From JANWWM01 sp046292465 (GTDB taxonomy: Bacteria; Bacteroidota; Chlorobiia; Chlorobiales; Thermochlorobacteraceae), in NCBI GenBank assembly GCA_046292465.1, contig JBKBRB010000001.1, positions 186,001 through 250,000 on the forward strand: 64,000 nt of DNA. The letters are read 5' to 3'. Both the position numbers and the translations under genes were made by a program. Shown here in pieces: positions 50,993 to 60,830 of this stretch. Numbering within the stretch: position 1 is the first letter of the stretch; the number at the start of each line of letters is the position of its first letter. The notes beneath the pieces are model-generated. The model did no database searches and was not told the DNA's origin. It saw only the letters and a program-made list of their open reading frames with translations.

Positions 50993-51958
50993 TTAACCGA
51001 GTTTGATTCTTGGGTCAACAATTCCATACAAGACATCGGCTAATAAGTTACCCAGCACGATTAACGTTCCTGAAATGAAGGTGTTGGCGATGATAAGCGG
51101 ATAGTCTCGCGCGAAAACGGCTTCAACAGCGATACGCCCCATGCCCGGAATGGCGAAAATCACTTCAATAAAGAGCGCGCCGCTGAAGAGCGCAGGCAGC
51201 GAGCCGCCGAGAATGGTAACGACGGGCAAAAGCGCGTTGCGCAAGGCGTGTTTGAAGATGACGATTTTTTCGTTCAGCCCTTTGGCGCGTGCAGTGCGAA
51301 TGTAATCTTGACGAATCACTTCGAGCATTTGTCCGCGCACATATCGCGCCAATCCCGCAATGCCACCTAAACTCAAAACGAAAATAGGCAAAACCAAGTG
51401 ATGCAATCGGTCTAAAATGAACTCAAACGTGCCGAGCGAATCCGCACCAATGCTGTTGAGATTTGAGGCGGGAAACCAGCCGAGTTTGAGCGAAAAGAGA
51501 ATAATGAGCATGAGCGAAAGCCAAAATTCGGGCATAGAGTAAATGAAGAGCGCAGAGACCGTCAGCGTTCTGTCCAACTTTGTGCCTTGCTTAACGGCGG
51601 AAATTACGCCGAGCAGAATGCCGAAAATGAACTGCATCGTAATTCCAATTAACGCGAGCGAAACCGTAATCGGAACGGCGTCGAGAATGACGTCAAAAAC
51701 AGGTTGATGTCGGCTAAAACTGCGTCCGAAATCGCCTTGCAAGATATTGCCAAGCCACTTGAAGTATTGAATGATGAGCGGGTCGTTCAAGCCGTATTGT
51801 TCGCGCATTTGTTCAGCGACTTTGGGCGAAACGCCGGGCTGAATAAAAAACGAGGCAGGGTCGCCTGGCGCAAGGCGAATGATGAAGAACGTCAGCGTCA
51901 AGACGCCGAACACCAACGGAATTGCGCCCAGAACACGGCGAAGCACATAACTAAACAT
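50993..51958 (-). CDS. Peptide/nickel-type ABC transporter permease, DppB-like
   Basis: A 321-residue protein with six helices and the EAA-loop region YIRTARAKGLNEKIVIFKHALRNALLPVV. The N-terminus (FSYVLRRVLGAIPLVFGVLTLTFFIIRLAPGDPA) is that of DppB/OppB. Paired with the binding lipoprotein encoded upstream, it probably imports oligopeptides. DppC and the two ATPases (DppD/DppF) are not nearby, so the full transporter must draw on other loci. Confidence 0.93.
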   Translation of the reverse strand: MFSYVLRRVLGAIPLVFGVLTLTFFIIRLAPGDPASFFIQPGVSPKVAEQMREQYGLNDPLIIQYFKWLGNILQGDFGRSFSRHQPVFDVILDAVPITVSLALIGITMQFIFGILLGVISAVKQGTKLDRTLTVSALFIYSMPEFWLSLMLIILFSLKLGWFPASNLNSIGADSLGTFEFILDRLHHLVLPIFVLSLGGIAGLARYVRGQMLEVIRQDYIRTARAKGLNEKIVIFKHALRNALLPVVTILGGSLPALFSGALFIEVIFAIPGMGRIAVEAVFARDYPLIIANTFISGTLIVLGNLLADVLYGIVDPRIKLG

Positions 51959-52030
51959 GGCTCAAAAAGTTTTGTCGTTGATAGAGTTTTTCTTCTCTTC
52001 ACTTTCGCGACTTTATGCCTTGCGTGAGGT

Positions 52031-53764
52031 TTATTTCACGCTCACTTGCGCAGGCATCGTCGAGAGCGTCCATTTATCAAGGTCGGTATAAATGGAGAGA
52101 ATATCGGGATTCTCGCCAATCACGCGCTTGTTGAATCCGACGATACGACTGCCCCAAAACATTGGCACAAACGGCACATCGTCATGAAAAATTTGTTGAA
52201 ATTCTTTCCAATATGGCGCGGCTTCTTCGCGCAAGAGTTTGGACTGACCCAACTTGTTGAGTTCATCGACGCGCTTGTTGATGTAGCCTGCCGAGTTGAA
52301 CGCCGCTTTGTTCAAATCGCTTCCGAAGGTCGGCGCGAGGTCAATTTCTAGCCCGATGCTCAGTCCGTTGAGCGAGGCGTCTAACTCATGCTTGCGTCCT
52401 TTCTCCACGAAGACATTGAACTCGAGGACTTCAATTTTGCAATCGATTCCAAGTTCTTTGAGGCTTTGCTGAATAATCGGTGCCATGTATTCGCCTGCGG
52501 TTGCGCCTTTTGAGATGTGTAGCACGAATGAAAACTTAACGCCGTTGCGCTCCAAGATGCCGTCGCTTCCGATTTTCCAGCCGTCTTCGGCGAGCAGTTC
52601 TTTGGCGCGTTTAGGGTCGTAGGGATACGGCTTAATGTCGCTATTGAACGCCCACTTGAAGGCAGGCGAAATCGGTGAGGTCATAAGTTCGGCATATTTT
52701 CCGAAGTAGTAGCCATCTAAAATTTTCTCGCGGTCGATTGCCATAGCGATTGCAAGGCGCGTTTTCTTTGAGCCAAAAAGCGGATGCGGTTTGATTTGCT
52801 TGCCGTCTTGATAGGCTTTGCAATCGATGTTGGAGAGCATGAGGTAAGAATAGGTTCGATACTTGACGGTGCGAATATCGATTTCAGGATTTTCTTTCTC
52901 GATTTTAATTGCGTCTTCGGGTTTAATGCCGTCCATCACATCAATCGCACCAGTTTTGAGTTGGGTAAGTTGCGTGGTGTATTCAGGAATGATGCGCATG
53001 GTGATGGTTGGGATTTTGCCGGGCGCAGGCACATTGTAATCGGGGTTGGAGACGACGGTAAATTCTTGTTGGCGTTTCCACTCTTTGAACTTAAACGGTC
53101 CGCAACTGACGGTCGGGTTTGCGTTTAACTCGCTCGAGCGAAACTCGCTTGGTTTGACATCTTTCCACACATGTTTTGGAATTGGAGTAAGCGAGGTATG
53201 GAACTCGATGAGGTGTTTTGCAACGGGCTTATCGAAGTTAAAAATGAGCGTGGTATCGTTTGGAGTTACGATGGCTTTGTCGAAATCGACAATATCTGTT
53301 GGGTTGCCTTTTTTATCGCGGATTTTGACGAGGTTCTCGAGGTAATCTTGACGCGCGCTAGCGATGATGGTGTCGCCGTAGAGTTGATAACTAAACTTGA
53401 AATCGTGCGAGGTGAGCGGCGTGCCGTCGGTCCATTTCACATCGCCGCGCAAGTTGTAAGTAATTGACTTAAAGTCGGGAGAAATGGTCCAACTTTTTGC
53501 AACGGCAGGTTGATAGATGAGCGTGCCTGTAGCGGTATCGAATGTGCCTGTGGTGATTCCGGGATAAATCATTGAAATGGCGTTGCCGCCTGAGAGCGTC
53601 GAGCTGATGATAGGATTGAAGTTGTCGACGTCGCTTCGGTCGGCGAGCACAAGGGTTGTGGCAAGGGCGTTACTCGCTTGTGATTTTTCGCCGTCTTTCT
53701 TTTGACAGGCGACGGTGAAGAGCACTAAAAATAGACAAAGAGCACGAATGTAACTGACAGTCAT
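52031..53764 (-). CDS. Peptide-binding lipoprotein, DppA/OppA family
   Basis: A 577-residue extracytoplasmic solute-binding protein. The lipobox is in LFLVLFTVACQKKD. The family 5 SBP fold includes YNLRGDVKWTDGTPLTSHDFKFSYQL and the MAIDREKIL segment. It would capture peptides in the periplasm for the DppB-type permease, whose gene starts 72 bases downstream. It follows hprK by 53 bases on the same strand. Confidence 0.92.
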   Translation of the reverse strand: MTVSYIRALCLFLVLFTVACQKKDGEKSQASNALATTLVLADRSDVDNFNPIISSTLSGGNAISMIYPGITTGTFDTATGTLIYQPAVAKSWTISPDFKSITYNLRGDVKWTDGTPLTSHDFKFSYQLYGDTIIASARQDYLENLVKIRDKKGNPTDIVDFDKAIVTPNDTTLIFNFDKPVAKHLIEFHTSLTPIPKHVWKDVKPSEFRSSELNANPTVSCGPFKFKEWKRQQEFTVVSNPDYNVPAPGKIPTITMRIIPEYTTQLTQLKTGAIDVMDGIKPEDAIKIEKENPEIDIRTVKYRTYSYLMLSNIDCKAYQDGKQIKPHPLFGSKKTRLAIAMAIDREKILDGYYFGKYAELMTSPISPAFKWAFNSDIKPYPYDPKRAKELLAEDGWKIGSDGILERNGVKFSFVLHISKGATAGEYMAPIIQQSLKELGIDCKIEVLEFNVFVEKGRKHELDASLNGLSIGLEIDLAPTFGSDLNKAAFNSAGYINKRVDELNKLGQSKLLREEAAPYWKEFQQIFHDDVPFVPMFWGSRIVGFNKRVIGENPDILSIYTDLDKWTLSTMPAQVSVK

Positions 53765-53817
53765 TTTAGTCGCTGGTTTTATTTGTGAAAGTTTTTGCTT
53801 GGTCTATTCTCGCGCGG

Positions 53818-54870
53818 CTACTCAAAATCGTGTTCGAAGTATTCAATGGCTCGGCTTTTTTTGACTTTATTTGCTCTGAAAGAAAAATGCTTTTTCTTAC
53901 CATTGTTGGATTGCTCTGCAATTTTTTCCAAAACGCGCTTGTCCAATTCTTGTGCCGGGTCGTAGCCGTAGTGTTTGAGAAGATAGTTTAGTGCTATCAC
54001 TTCCGCAATGACGGTGATATTTTTTCCGGGATAGATTGGAAGTTGAATATGCTGAATAGGCACACCAAGAATACTGATGCTTTTCGGCGCAAGTCCTGTT
54101 CGGTCGTATTCAGTTTTGCTGTCCCATTCCATGAGTTCAACAACGAGTTCGAGGCGTTTTTGGTAGCGCACGGCGCGCACGCCAAACATTTTTTCAACGT
54201 TGATGAAGCCCAAGCCACGAATTTCCATGAAGTGCCCCATCACCTCTGTTCCGCTCGCCATTAAAACCGATTCACCCTTACGCGTGATAACGACAGCATC
54301 GTCAGCCACAAGCCGATGTCCGCGCTCGACCAAATCTAACGCGATTTCCGATTTTCCAATGCCGCTTCGACCTGCGAAGAACATTCCAATGCCATAGACA
54401 TCGACCATTGAGCCGTGAAAGATTTGATAGGGCGCGAACTGGTCATCTAAAAAATCCGTAACTAAGTAAATGAACTTCGTTGTTGAGAGCGATGTGCGAA
54501 AAACAGGAATGCGCGCTTCGGTCGCCATTTTGAGCAGCTCTTCGTCAAAGTCGTTTCCGTCCGTGATGCAGATGCAAGGAATTTTGTATGGGGTAATGTT
54601 TGCAAAGACTTCACATCGTTTTTCAGGGGAGAACTGTTTGAGAAAGCGCGACTCGGTGTTGCCCAAAATTTGAACGCGCTGATAAGTGAAGAGATTGGTA
54701 AAGCCTGCAAGTGCAAGTCCAGGGCGGTGAATATCACGTTCAAAAATTTTTCGATTCATGCTGACCTTATTGAGCCGCTCCAATGAGACGCCAAGCCGCT
54801 CAGTCAGCGCACTGTAGAATTCGGCGACGGTGATGGCTTTTTTCTTTAGCGGTTCTTTGTTGAAATCCAT
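53818..54870 (-). CDS. hprK: HPr kinase/phosphorylase
   Basis: A 350-residue protein. The catalytic domain holds the P-loop GRSGIGKSE at 167-175, H152 in FHGSMVDVYG and D190/D191 in RLVADDAV. The K3 loop is EIRGLGFINVEKMFG. The enzyme phosphorylates a Ser of HPr-like proteins. No other PTS gene is in the window, as is usual in bacteria that use HPr only for signalling. The gene lies downstream of hpf across an inverted repeat and upstream of dppA. Confidence 0.96.
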   Translation of the reverse strand: MDFNKEPLKKKAITVAEFYSALTERLGVSLERLNKVSMNRKIFERDIHRPGLALAGFTNLFTYQRVQILGNTESRFLKQFSPEKRCEVFANITPYKIPCICITDGNDFDEELLKMATEARIPVFRTSLSTTKFIYLVTDFLDDQFAPYQIFHGSMVDVYGIGMFFAGRSGIGKSEIALDLVERGHRLVADDAVVITRKGESVLMASGTEVMGHFMEIRGLGFINVEKMFGVRAVRYQKRLELVVELMEWDSKTEYDRTGLAPKSISILGVPIQHIQLPIYPGKNITVIAEVIALNYLLKHYGYDPAQELDKRVLEKIAEQSNNGKKKHFSFRANKVKKSRAIEYFEHDFE

Positions 54871-54904
54871 TGCTCAATGATAAAGTCAGCAAGTTGAAAT
54901 CGCC

Positions 54905-54950
54905 TGATGAACAGCATGCCACTTTGCACTCCGTAGCACGCTGTTCATCA
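54905..54950. repeat. 11-bp inverted repeat between hpf and hprK
   Basis: TGATGAACAGC (54905-54915) and GCTGTTCATCA (54940-54950) are perfectly complementary with a 24-base spacer. No T-run follows on either strand, so it is not a simple terminator. It could be an operator, an mRNA processing hairpin or a weak attenuator in the 92-base gap. Confidence 0.6.
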
Positions 54951-54962
54951 TGAACTCAGCGA

Positions 54963-55304
54963 TTAGAGGTGTCTGATTTTCTCTTTATGTTTTTGAAGTT
55001 GTCGGCAGATGTGCTCGACACACAAATCGATGGCTTTCTGATAGGTAGGCGCTGCCTGCTTGGAGACAAAGGTATGGTTATGCACATGCGCCGTGATTTC
55101 CGCTCGCTTGTTCGTTACTAAATCGTGCTTTTGGTGGTCAAGAATAATGTGGCAATCGGTAACGCCATTGTAATACTTATCAAAATCCAATATGGCTTCT
55201 CGGGCATAGCGTTCGATTTCAGGGTGGCTTTTCGCATGGCGGAGGGTAAATTGAACCCGCATTTTGTTTTCACTGATTTGCCCGTTAAGATGTTGCTTTC
55301 CCAT
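54963..55304 (-). CDS. hpf: Ribosome hibernation-promoting factor
   Basis: A 113-residue protein from ATG 55304, with AAGGA upstream; a start at M15 (MRVQFTLRHAKSHPE) is also possible. The sequence has the HPF/RaiA beta-alpha-beta-beta-beta-alpha pattern with DCHIILDHQKHDLVTNKRAEITAHV and no long C-terminal domain, so it is the short form. It docks at the decoding site and stalls ribosomes in starvation. It is next to hprK, a common neighbour. Confidence 0.9.
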   Translation of the reverse strand: MGKQHLNGQISENKMRVQFTLRHAKSHPEIERYAREAILDFDKYYNGVTDCHIILDHQKHDLVTNKRAEITAHVHNHTFVSKQAAPTYQKAIDLCVEHICRQLQKHKEKIRHL

Positions 55305-55396
55305 AATGGCATTTCCTTTCAGGATAAGTGTTAGTCGAAATTCGCTTCGCCACATGTAGCGAGGCGGGTTTGTTGCTCTCCGTCTTCAAAAGCGGA

Positions 55397-56389
55397 TTAG
55401 GCTTTCGGATGAGCTTTGTTGTATGTTTCTTTTAATCGTTCAAACGTGATATGGGTATAGATTTCAGTTGTTGATAGATTACTATGCCCCAACATTTCGC
55501 TCACGCTTCGCAAGTCTGCTCCGCTGTTGAGCAAGTGCGTTGCAAAAGTGTGCCGCAAAATATGAGGACTTCTTTTCTTCTGCTCGGTTACACTTGAAAG
55601 ATATTTCTTGACTAACCGTTGCAGAAGCACTGGATAAACTCGTTTTCCTTTTTCGGTAATGAATACAGGATATTTTTGAATATCGTTTGCTGCGGTCGTC
55701 TCCTGCTTGGAATGGTTTTCAGCTATCTCCCTTTGATGTTCCTCTTTTTTGATACGATGTAACGTATCAAAGTTTCGCTGCACTTCAAAGTATTTCTTCA
55801 GTGCCGAAATAGCCGATTTTCCAATTGGCACAATGCGTTGTTTTTTACCTTTACCAAGCACCTTCACAAAGCCTTGCTCGAGGTCGAGGTCGCTTGTATT
55901 TAGCCCAATTAGCTCTGAAAGGCGTAAGCCTGCACTATAAAAGAGCTCCAAAATGGCTTTATCGCGTGCCCCCTCGAAGGTCGAATCGTCTAAGGTGGCA
56001 AGTGTTTCCTCGAAGAGTTTTTGCGTTTGTGCTTCGCTCAAAAAAGTCGGAAGACGTTTGCTGGTTTTCGGCGTTGTTACGGCTGAAGCGGGCGAGAACG
56101 CCAACACTTTGAGCGAGACGAGAAATTTGAAGAAGGTCTTAATCGCCGCAAGTTTGCGCCCAATCGAGCGCGATTCATAGCCCTTCTCCAACAATTCACC
56201 TAAAAAGAGCCGAATCGTGAGCGCATCAATTTGATGTAGTGGAATTTCAGATTCATCTTGCACTTCAAAATGCGCTTTGAGAAACTGCACGAACTGCGAA
56301 AGGTCGTTTTGGTATGCCGTTACAGTGTGTTCCGAGAGCATGCGTTCAGTTTTCATCACGGTCAAAAAGCGCTGCACGTGTGTGATCAT
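55397..56389 (-). CDS. Tyrosine recombinase XerC/XerD-like
   Basis: A 330-residue protein from ATG 56389 (MITHVQRFLTVMKTE); a TTG nine codons earlier abuts the permease stop. The catalytic residues are visible: Arg in SAGLRLSEL, Lys in VLGKGKKQR, His and Arg in SPHILRHTFATHLL, the second His in LGHSNLS and Tyr in TTEIYTH. A stretch of about 45 residues, rich in charged residues (IKKEEHQREIAENHSK), separates the Lys and the His parts more than in E. coli XerC/D. It resolves chromosome dimers at dif. Confidence 0.93.
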   Translation of the reverse strand: MITHVQRFLTVMKTERMLSEHTVTAYQNDLSQFVQFLKAHFEVQDESEIPLHQIDALTIRLFLGELLEKGYESRSIGRKLAAIKTFFKFLVSLKVLAFSPASAVTTPKTSKRLPTFLSEAQTQKLFEETLATLDDSTFEGARDKAILELFYSAGLRLSELIGLNTSDLDLEQGFVKVLGKGKKQRIVPIGKSAISALKKYFEVQRNFDTLHRIKKEEHQREIAENHSKQETTAANDIQKYPVFITEKGKRVYPVLLQRLVKKYLSSVTEQKKRSPHILRHTFATHLLNSGADLRSVSEMLGHSNLSTTEIYTHITFERLKETYNKAHPKA

Positions 56390-56416
56390 TAGATTGCTCT
56401 TTAAGTTGTGCGTCAA

Positions 56417-57892
56417 TCACGATTGTCTCTTCCACAGAAAATACACTGGCACGCCCAAAAGCACAATGATGAGCCCAGGGTAGGTGTAGTTCGGCTTGAA
56501 GATGAGCAAGTCGATGCAAATTGCCGCCGCCACAGCAATATAGAGCAGAGGCAAGACAGGATAACCAATCGCCTTATACGGACGCTCTGCATGAGGCTTT
56601 ATTTTGCGCAACATGAAAATGCCTGCAATCGTGAGAATGTAAAAGAGCAATACGGCAAAGACGACATAGTCAAGCAAATCCCCATATGAGCCTGAAAGGC
56701 AAAGTACACTCGCCCACACACATTGAATTACGAGCGCAAAGGCGGGAACCGATTTTTCGTTGAGCGTGCCTGCTTTCTTGAAGAAAAGTCCATCGTTTCC
56801 CATTGCATAATAGACGCGCGCGCCGGCTAAAATCAAACCATTGTTACAGCCGAATGTGGAAATCATAATCAGTGCCGCCATGATGAAGAGTGCCGCATCG
56901 CCGAAAACGACGCTCATCGCCGCCGTGCCAACACGGTCAAGGTCAGCAAATTGGATTCCGCGTGCCAGTGCATCGGCGCCATCAGGCGAGCCTTGAAGCG
57001 GTAGTACGACAAGATAACTTACATTCGCAAGCAAGTAAATCAGCGTTACCGCGCCTGTGCCCAGCGCAAGTGAGAGCGGAATGTTGCGTTTCGGATTGAT
57101 GACTTCCCCTGCTGTGAAGGTGATGTTGTTCCACGCATCAGACGAAAACAGCGAGCCCACCATCGCAACGCCAACCGCTGCCCACAGCGATAGACCTGAA
57201 AGCGTTTCAACCGATATGATTTTTCCATCGGCGACTTTCGTCCAAGCACTTTGCCAAAATGCCTCGCCGAAATTGGCGTTAATCGCCGTTTGATTTGCTC
57301 CTACAAGCAACCCTAACAGAATCAAGCCGAAGAGCGCGACAATTTTTGAGGTTGTGAAAATATCTTGAATGAGTTTTCCTTCTTTGACGCCACGCACATT
57401 GATAGCCGTCAGCACCACAAGTGAGAAAATCGCAAGCAGTTGCGCCGCCGAAATTTTGAACTTTCCAAATGAGACAAGGATATTCTTTTCGCTCAATGCG
57501 GGAATGAAAATGCCCGTGAACTTTGCAAAGGCAACGGCAACGGCGGCTATCGTTCCGGTTTGAATCACGAGAAAGAGCGTCCAACCGTAGAGAAATCCGA
57601 TGAGCGGATTGTAGGCTTCACGCAGATAAACATACTGCCCGCCTGCTTCAGGCATCATGGCGGCAAGTTCGCCGTAAGAAAGCGCGGCAATAAGCGTAAT
57701 GACGCCCGTAATCGCCCAAACCACAAGGAGCATTCCGGGCGAGCCGACGGTGCGTGCGATGTCGGCACTCACGATGAAAATCCCTGAACCAATCATCGAA
57801 CCCATGACAATCATGGTCGAGGAGCGTAAGCCGAGTTCACGCTTGAAAGTTCGAGCTTGTGTTACGGTTGAAGTTGCGTCAGTAGGTTGCAT
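56417..57892 (-). CDS. APC-family amino acid permease
   Basis: A 491-residue protein with twelve helices. The helix 1 motif GSMIGSGIFIVSADIARTVGSPG and the helix 6 and 8 patterns are those of the APC superfamily. It imports an amino acid, substrate unknown. The N-terminal 20 residues are soluble. It is upstream of the xerC-type gene (27-base gap) and divergent from polA. Confidence 0.9.
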   Translation of the reverse strand: MQPTDATSTVTQARTFKRELGLRSSTMIVMGSMIGSGIFIVSADIARTVGSPGMLLVVWAITGVITLIAALSYGELAAMMPEAGGQYVYLREAYNPLIGFLYGWTLFLVIQTGTIAAVAVAFAKFTGIFIPALSEKNILVSFGKFKISAAQLLAIFSLVVLTAINVRGVKEGKLIQDIFTTSKIVALFGLILLGLLVGANQTAINANFGEAFWQSAWTKVADGKIISVETLSGLSLWAAVGVAMVGSLFSSDAWNNITFTAGEVINPKRNIPLSLALGTGAVTLIYLLANVSYLVVLPLQGSPDGADALARGIQFADLDRVGTAAMSVVFGDAALFIMAALIMISTFGCNNGLILAGARVYYAMGNDGLFFKKAGTLNEKSVPAFALVIQCVWASVLCLSGSYGDLLDYVVFAVLLFYILTIAGIFMLRKIKPHAERPYKAIGYPVLPLLYIAVAAAICIDLLIFKPNYTYPGLIIVLLGVPVYFLWKRQS

Positions 57893-57951
57893 TCTGAAAT
57901 GAACTTATCGGTGTGAAATTGTTGATATGAAAATTGTTGCTGTTGATAGCG

Positions 57952-57981
57952 TTGTCAGGAATCTACAAATGTTTATTTTCC
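57952..57981 (+). promoter_or_regulatory. Candidate promoter for polA
   Basis: TTG (57952-57954), exactly 19 bases, then TATTTTCC (57974-57981), which keeps TANNTT of the TANNTTTG element but ends CC. The gene's ATG lies 23 bases further on. Confidence 0.5.
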
Positions 57982-58003
57982 GTTCAAACACACCTACTCA
58001 ACC

Positions 58004-60781
58004 ATGCCAACAGACAACACCCAAAAGCCGACGCTTTACTTACTCGACGCAATGGCACTGATTTATCGTGCCTACTTTGCATTTCTGCCGCAAAAACTCA
58101 CATCCAAATCGGGCGTGCCGACAGGCGCAACCTATGGATTCATCAAAACCTTGCAAGGCATTATCGAGCAATACAAACCCGATTACCTTGCCGTCGTTAC
58201 AGACTCCAAAGAGAAAACATTTCGCCACGACGCCTACGTGCTCTACAAAGCCAATCGCCCCGAACCGCCCGAAGACCTGCTTCAACAAATCGAAACCATC
58301 TACAAACTTGTCGAAGCCTACGGCATTACACTGCTCAAACTTCCAGGCTACGAAGCCGATGACATCATCGGAACACTTGCCAAACGCTACGAAGACACTT
58401 GCCAAGTGTTTGTGATTACACCTGATAAAGACTTCTCGCAACTCGTCAGCGACAGCGTTCAAATTCTCAAACCCTCCAAAGACGACGATGAATTCGAGCA
58501 ATATGGTAGAACCGAAATTCGCGAACGCTACGGCGTTTATCCCGAACAGTTCATCGATATGCTCACCTTGATGGGCGACACGTCCGACAACATTCCAGGC
58601 GTTACGGGCGTCGGACCCAAAACCGCCGCGCAACTCATCAACGAATACGGCTCAATCGAGAACCTCTACAACAACATCAGCCGTATCACCAAATACAAAA
58701 TGAAGCAGAACTTGCTCGACGCCAAAGAGCATCTCAAAATCGCTAAGTTCCTTGTTACCATTAAAACTGACGTGCCACTTGATTTCTCGCTCGAAGACTT
58801 GCGCATCAAACCGCCAAATCTTCAAGTGCTTGTGCCTACACTCGAAGAATTGCAGATGAAACAGTTTCTCTCCAAACTCAAGTCGCAACAGACTAAGCCT
58901 GTTATCAATCCTGAACCCGACGACGACCTTTCTTTCAACTTTGGCGCAAACATTGGCGAGAGCGTTTCGCTCACTTATCCGCACACGCTTGGCAACTATC
59001 ACACCATCACCACAACTGAAGCCTTTGACGCGCTTCTTTCCGACCTGCGCAACGCCGATGAATTTTCACTCGATACCGAAACCACCAGCCTCGATGTTTT
59101 CAATGCCGAACTTGTTTGCCTTTCTGTTGCGATGCGTCCGCACGAAGCCTTTTGCGTTTACTGTCTCGACTCATCGCTCTCGCGCGACACCGTGCTTTCG
59201 GCTTTGAAACCCATTCTTGAAAATCCTGCTCAAAAGAAAATCGGACAAAATTTCAAATACGATTACCTCGTCTTGAAGCAATACGGCATTGAAGTCTCGC
59301 CGATTGCCTTCGACACCATGCTTGCCAGCTACGTGCTTAATCCCGACAAAGCACATAACATGAGCGACATGGCGGCGCGCTACTTCAACTACCGCTTAAT
59401 TGAATTTACCGACCTTGTTGGCACAGGGCGCAATCAAATTTCTATCAAAGACGTGCCGATTGAACGGCTTTCTGAATATGCTTGCCAAGACGCTGATGTA
59501 ACGCTTCAACTCAAGCATCGCCTTTCAGAAGAACTTACCAAGTCGCCTACGCTCGAGCGCGTTTTCACTGAATTGGAAATGCCGCTCTTGCCCGTTTTGG
59601 GAAGAATGGAATGGGAAGGAATTAAAATTGATACCGAGATACTCTCTGAAATTTCAAGCGTGCTTGAATCGGAAATTGCCGCCACAGCCAAGCGCATCAT
59701 TGAAGAAGCCGGAACAGAGTTCAACATTGATTCGCCCAAACAACTTGGTGAAGTCTTGTTTGAGAAAATGGGATTGCCTGCCAAGAAACGCACCAAAACA
59801 GGCTTCTCGACTGATGTGCGCGTGTTGGAAGAACTTTCAGAAGATTATCCGATTGCATCAAAAATTTTGGAGTATCGCAGTTTGCAGAAATTAAAATCAA
59901 CCTATGTCGACGCACTGCCAACAATGGTCAATCCGAAAACAGGGCGCGTACATACCTCGTTTAATCAAAGCGTGGTGGCAACAGGGCGACTTTCTTCGAC
60001 AAATCCAAACTTGCAGAACATTCCGATTCGCACCGAAGTCGGTCGGCAAATTCGCAAAGCCTTCGTTCCGAGTGAGCCCTCGCGCAAACTGCTTTCCGCT
60101 GATTACTCACAAATTGAACTGCGCATCGCCGCCGAACTTTCAGGCGACGAAACGATGATGACGGCATTTCAAAACGGCGAAGACATTCACCGCGCCACAG
60201 CACGCGTCATCTTCGGCACCGACGATGTTTCCAAAGAGCAACGCCGCAAAGCCAAAGAAGTCAACTTCGGGGTGCTCTATGGCATTCAGCCGTTTGGCTT
60301 GGCGCAACGATTAGACATTTCACAAAGCGAAGCCAAATCGCTCATCGAGCAATACAAACAAAAGTATCCGAAAATTTTTCAATACACAGAGCGCGTTTTG
60401 GAATCGGCGCGCACGCTCGGCTATGTTGAAACGCTCACCGGTCGGCGACGCTATTTTCCCGATATTCACAGCAAGAATTTTTCCATTCGCAACGCAACTG
60501 AACGCGCCGCCATCAACACGCCGATTCAAGGCACTGCTGCCGACATGATTAAACGCGCGATGATTCAAATCGACCGCAAACTCACAGAACGAAAACTGCG
60601 CTCGCGCATGATTTTGCAAGTCCACGACGAACTGCTCTTTGATATGCTACCCGAAGAAGAACAAGAACTCTCGCACATCGTCAAATCGGAAATGATTTCA
60701 GGCGCGCTTGCCGTTGGCATTAAGAAAGTGCCTATCGTCGTCGATATCGGCGTTGGTGAAAATTGGCTTTCCGCGCATTAA
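58004..60781 (+). CDS. polA: DNA polymerase I
   Basis: A 925-residue protein. It begins with a 5' nuclease domain (YEADDIIGTLAKR, then LMGDTSDNIPGVTGVGPKTA). The 3'-5' exonuclease domain retains its acidic residues in LDTETTSLD, QNFKYDYLVL and YACQDAD, so proofreading is probably active. The polymerase has motif A DYSQIELRIAAELSGDE, motif B RRKAKEVNFGVLYGIQPFG and motif C LQVHDELLFD. It fills gaps and removes RNA primers. It is first of a unit with the phosphohexomutase gene. Confidence 0.99.
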   Translation: MPTDNTQKPTLYLLDAMALIYRAYFAFLPQKLTSKSGVPTGATYGFIKTLQGIIEQYKPDYLAVVTDSKEKTFRHDAYVLYKANRPEPPEDLLQQIETIYKLVEAYGITLLKLPGYEADDIIGTLAKRYEDTCQVFVITPDKDFSQLVSDSVQILKPSKDDDEFEQYGRTEIRERYGVYPEQFIDMLTLMGDTSDNIPGVTGVGPKTAAQLINEYGSIENLYNNISRITKYKMKQNLLDAKEHLKIAKFLVTIKTDVPLDFSLEDLRIKPPNLQVLVPTLEELQMKQFLSKLKSQQTKPVINPEPDDDLSFNFGANIGESVSLTYPHTLGNYHTITTTEAFDALLSDLRNADEFSLDTETTSLDVFNAELVCLSVAMRPHEAFCVYCLDSSLSRDTVLSALKPILENPAQKKIGQNFKYDYLVLKQYGIEVSPIAFDTMLASYVLNPDKAHNMSDMAARYFNYRLIEFTDLVGTGRNQISIKDVPIERLSEYACQDADVTLQLKHRLSEELTKSPTLERVFTELEMPLLPVLGRMEWEGIKIDTEILSEISSVLESEIAATAKRIIEEAGTEFNIDSPKQLGEVLFEKMGLPAKKRTKTGFSTDVRVLEELSEDYPIASKILEYRSLQKLKSTYVDALPTMVNPKTGRVHTSFNQSVVATGRLSSTNPNLQNIPIRTEVGRQIRKAFVPSEPSRKLLSADYSQIELRIAAELSGDETMMTAFQNGEDIHRATARVIFGTDDVSKEQRRKAKEVNFGVLYGIQPFGLAQRLDISQSEAKSLIEQYKQKYPKIFQYTERVLESARTLGYVETLTGRRRYFPDIHSKNFSIRNATERAAINTPIQGTAADMIKRAMIQIDRKLTERKLRSRMILQVHDELLFDMLPEEEQELSHIVKSEMISGALAVGIKKVPIVVDIGVGENWLSAH

Positions 60782-60830
60782 GCAACTTCCAGGAACAAAC
60801 TCCAACAATAAAACTAAACAGACTTCACAC

